A model generated the notes under the pieces. The model was not told the origin of the DNA, ran no database searches, and saw only the letters and a list, made by a program, of their open reading frames with translations. Shown one piece after another: positions 4,799-5,233 of a stretch of DNA of 5,233 nucleotides. Numbering within the stretch: the stretch's first letter is position 1; the number at the start of each line of letters is the position of its first letter. The DNA is from Candidatus Omnitrophota bacterium (lineage in GTDB: Bacteria; Omnitrophota; Koll11; Gorgyraeales; Gorgyraeaceae), in assembly GCA_018818505.1 (NCBI GenBank), contig JAHIRR010000013.1, forward strand, positions 1 to 5,233, written 5' to 3'. The translations under genes and the position numbers were made by a program.

Positions 4799-5233
4799 TC
4801 AAAACACATTAATTACAAGGCCTGTCAGGACCTTGGGGTAGAAGTACGTTGATTTCTGAGGCATACGTTTGCCTGAAAGCGCCATGTCCCGGACCTCAGT
4901 GACCTTTGTAGGATTTAATATAACAGATAAAGAAAACCTTCCTTCGTCCACTTCTTTAACAGCATGCTTTATGTCCTTTGTAAAATCTATTGAAAGCGTT
5001 CTGGACTGCGCCTCGACCTTTTTCCTCAATGGCTCTATCACCAGATCATGGAGCACGCTGACATCCAGAGAATCATTATCCTTCACGCGCAATCCTGTAA
5101 ATCCGCCTTTCTCGTATATTGCAAATCTCTTTTCAGGCGGCACTGCCTTAGAAAGAAAATCTTCGACCTCTTCGCTCGAAGAAATCTTCTCAATTCTAAA
5201 ATTCTTTTTTAAATCCTCTTTTAGTTCTGATAA
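4799..5233 (-). CDS. DUF1015-family protein of unknown function, C-terminal part (runs off the right edge)
   Basis: The frame is open to the window edge, giving 144 residues of the C-terminus; the GTG at 5143 is an internal Val codon and not the start. The end of the chain carries the DUF1015 (COG4198) signature: LHDLVIEPL, a stretch around VDEGRFSLSVILNPTKVTEV, then GKRMPQKSTYFYPKVLTGLVIN just before the stop. The family is widespread in bacteria and archaea, usually around 400 aa and soluble; its biochemical role is not established and I assign none. About two thirds of the gene lies outside the window. It precedes accD on the same strand but is separated by 130 bp of repeats, so co-transcription is uncertain. 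Confidence 0.88.
   Translation of the reverse strand, partial: LSELKEDLKKNFRIEKISSSEEVEDFLSKAVPPEKRFAIYEKGGFTGLRVKDNDSLDVSVLHDLVIEPLRKKVEAQSRTLSIDFTKDIKHAVKEVDEGRFSLSVILNPTKVTEVRDMALSGKRMPQKSTYFYPKVLTGLVINVF

Noticed and set aside
5141..5143. GTG at 5143 as start of the DUF1015 gene
   Set aside because: The frame stays open for 30 codons to the window edge and the family is much longer than 114 aa.

Overview
The window reads as a piece of a Gram-negative, diderm bacterial chromosome of moderate GC. All six protein genes lie on the minus strand, so the biological order runs from high to low coordinates. My best guess for the source is Candidatus Omnitrophota (OP3/Omnitrophica) or a nearby uncultured lineage. 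That rests on the flavour of AccD, the ROK kinase and the OstA/LptD-type protein; it is an inference, with no marker gene behind it.

Right-hand cluster (5233 down to 1620): the C-terminal part of a DUF1015 protein enters from the right edge. It is followed by a 130-bp gap with four copies of an ATCTGTG-type repeat and a small hairpin next to the accD start. Then come accD (carboxyltransferase beta subunit of acetyl-CoA carboxylase, first committed step of fatty acid synthesis), a four-TM GAF-domain protein 9 nt later, and a membrane-anchored GAF-GGDEF diguanylate cyclase 1 nt after that. The last three look like one operon linking lipid precursor synthesis with a membrane-bound c-di-GMP sensor pair. 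The GAF-only protein looks like a sibling of the cyclase that stops just before the output domain.

Central gap (1084-1619): about 535 bp without a credible gene but full of inverted repeats. Next to the cyclase stop codon is a 266-nt element whose ends pair with each other and enclose nested stems and hairpins, possibly flanked by a CAGCATA direct repeat. Further left are two more strong inverted repeats, one a near-perfect 45-bp palindrome. This is the most unusual part of the window.

Left-hand cluster (1114 down to 1): a strong sigma70-type promoter sits so close to a ROK-family sugar kinase gene that the mRNA would be leaderless or nearly so. The kinase stop overlaps, as ATGA, the start of a secreted OstA/LptA-LptD-type protein that runs off the left edge, suggesting coupled expression of a sugar kinase and an LPS export component.

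No tRNA, rRNA, CRISPR array, transposase or integrase was seen.
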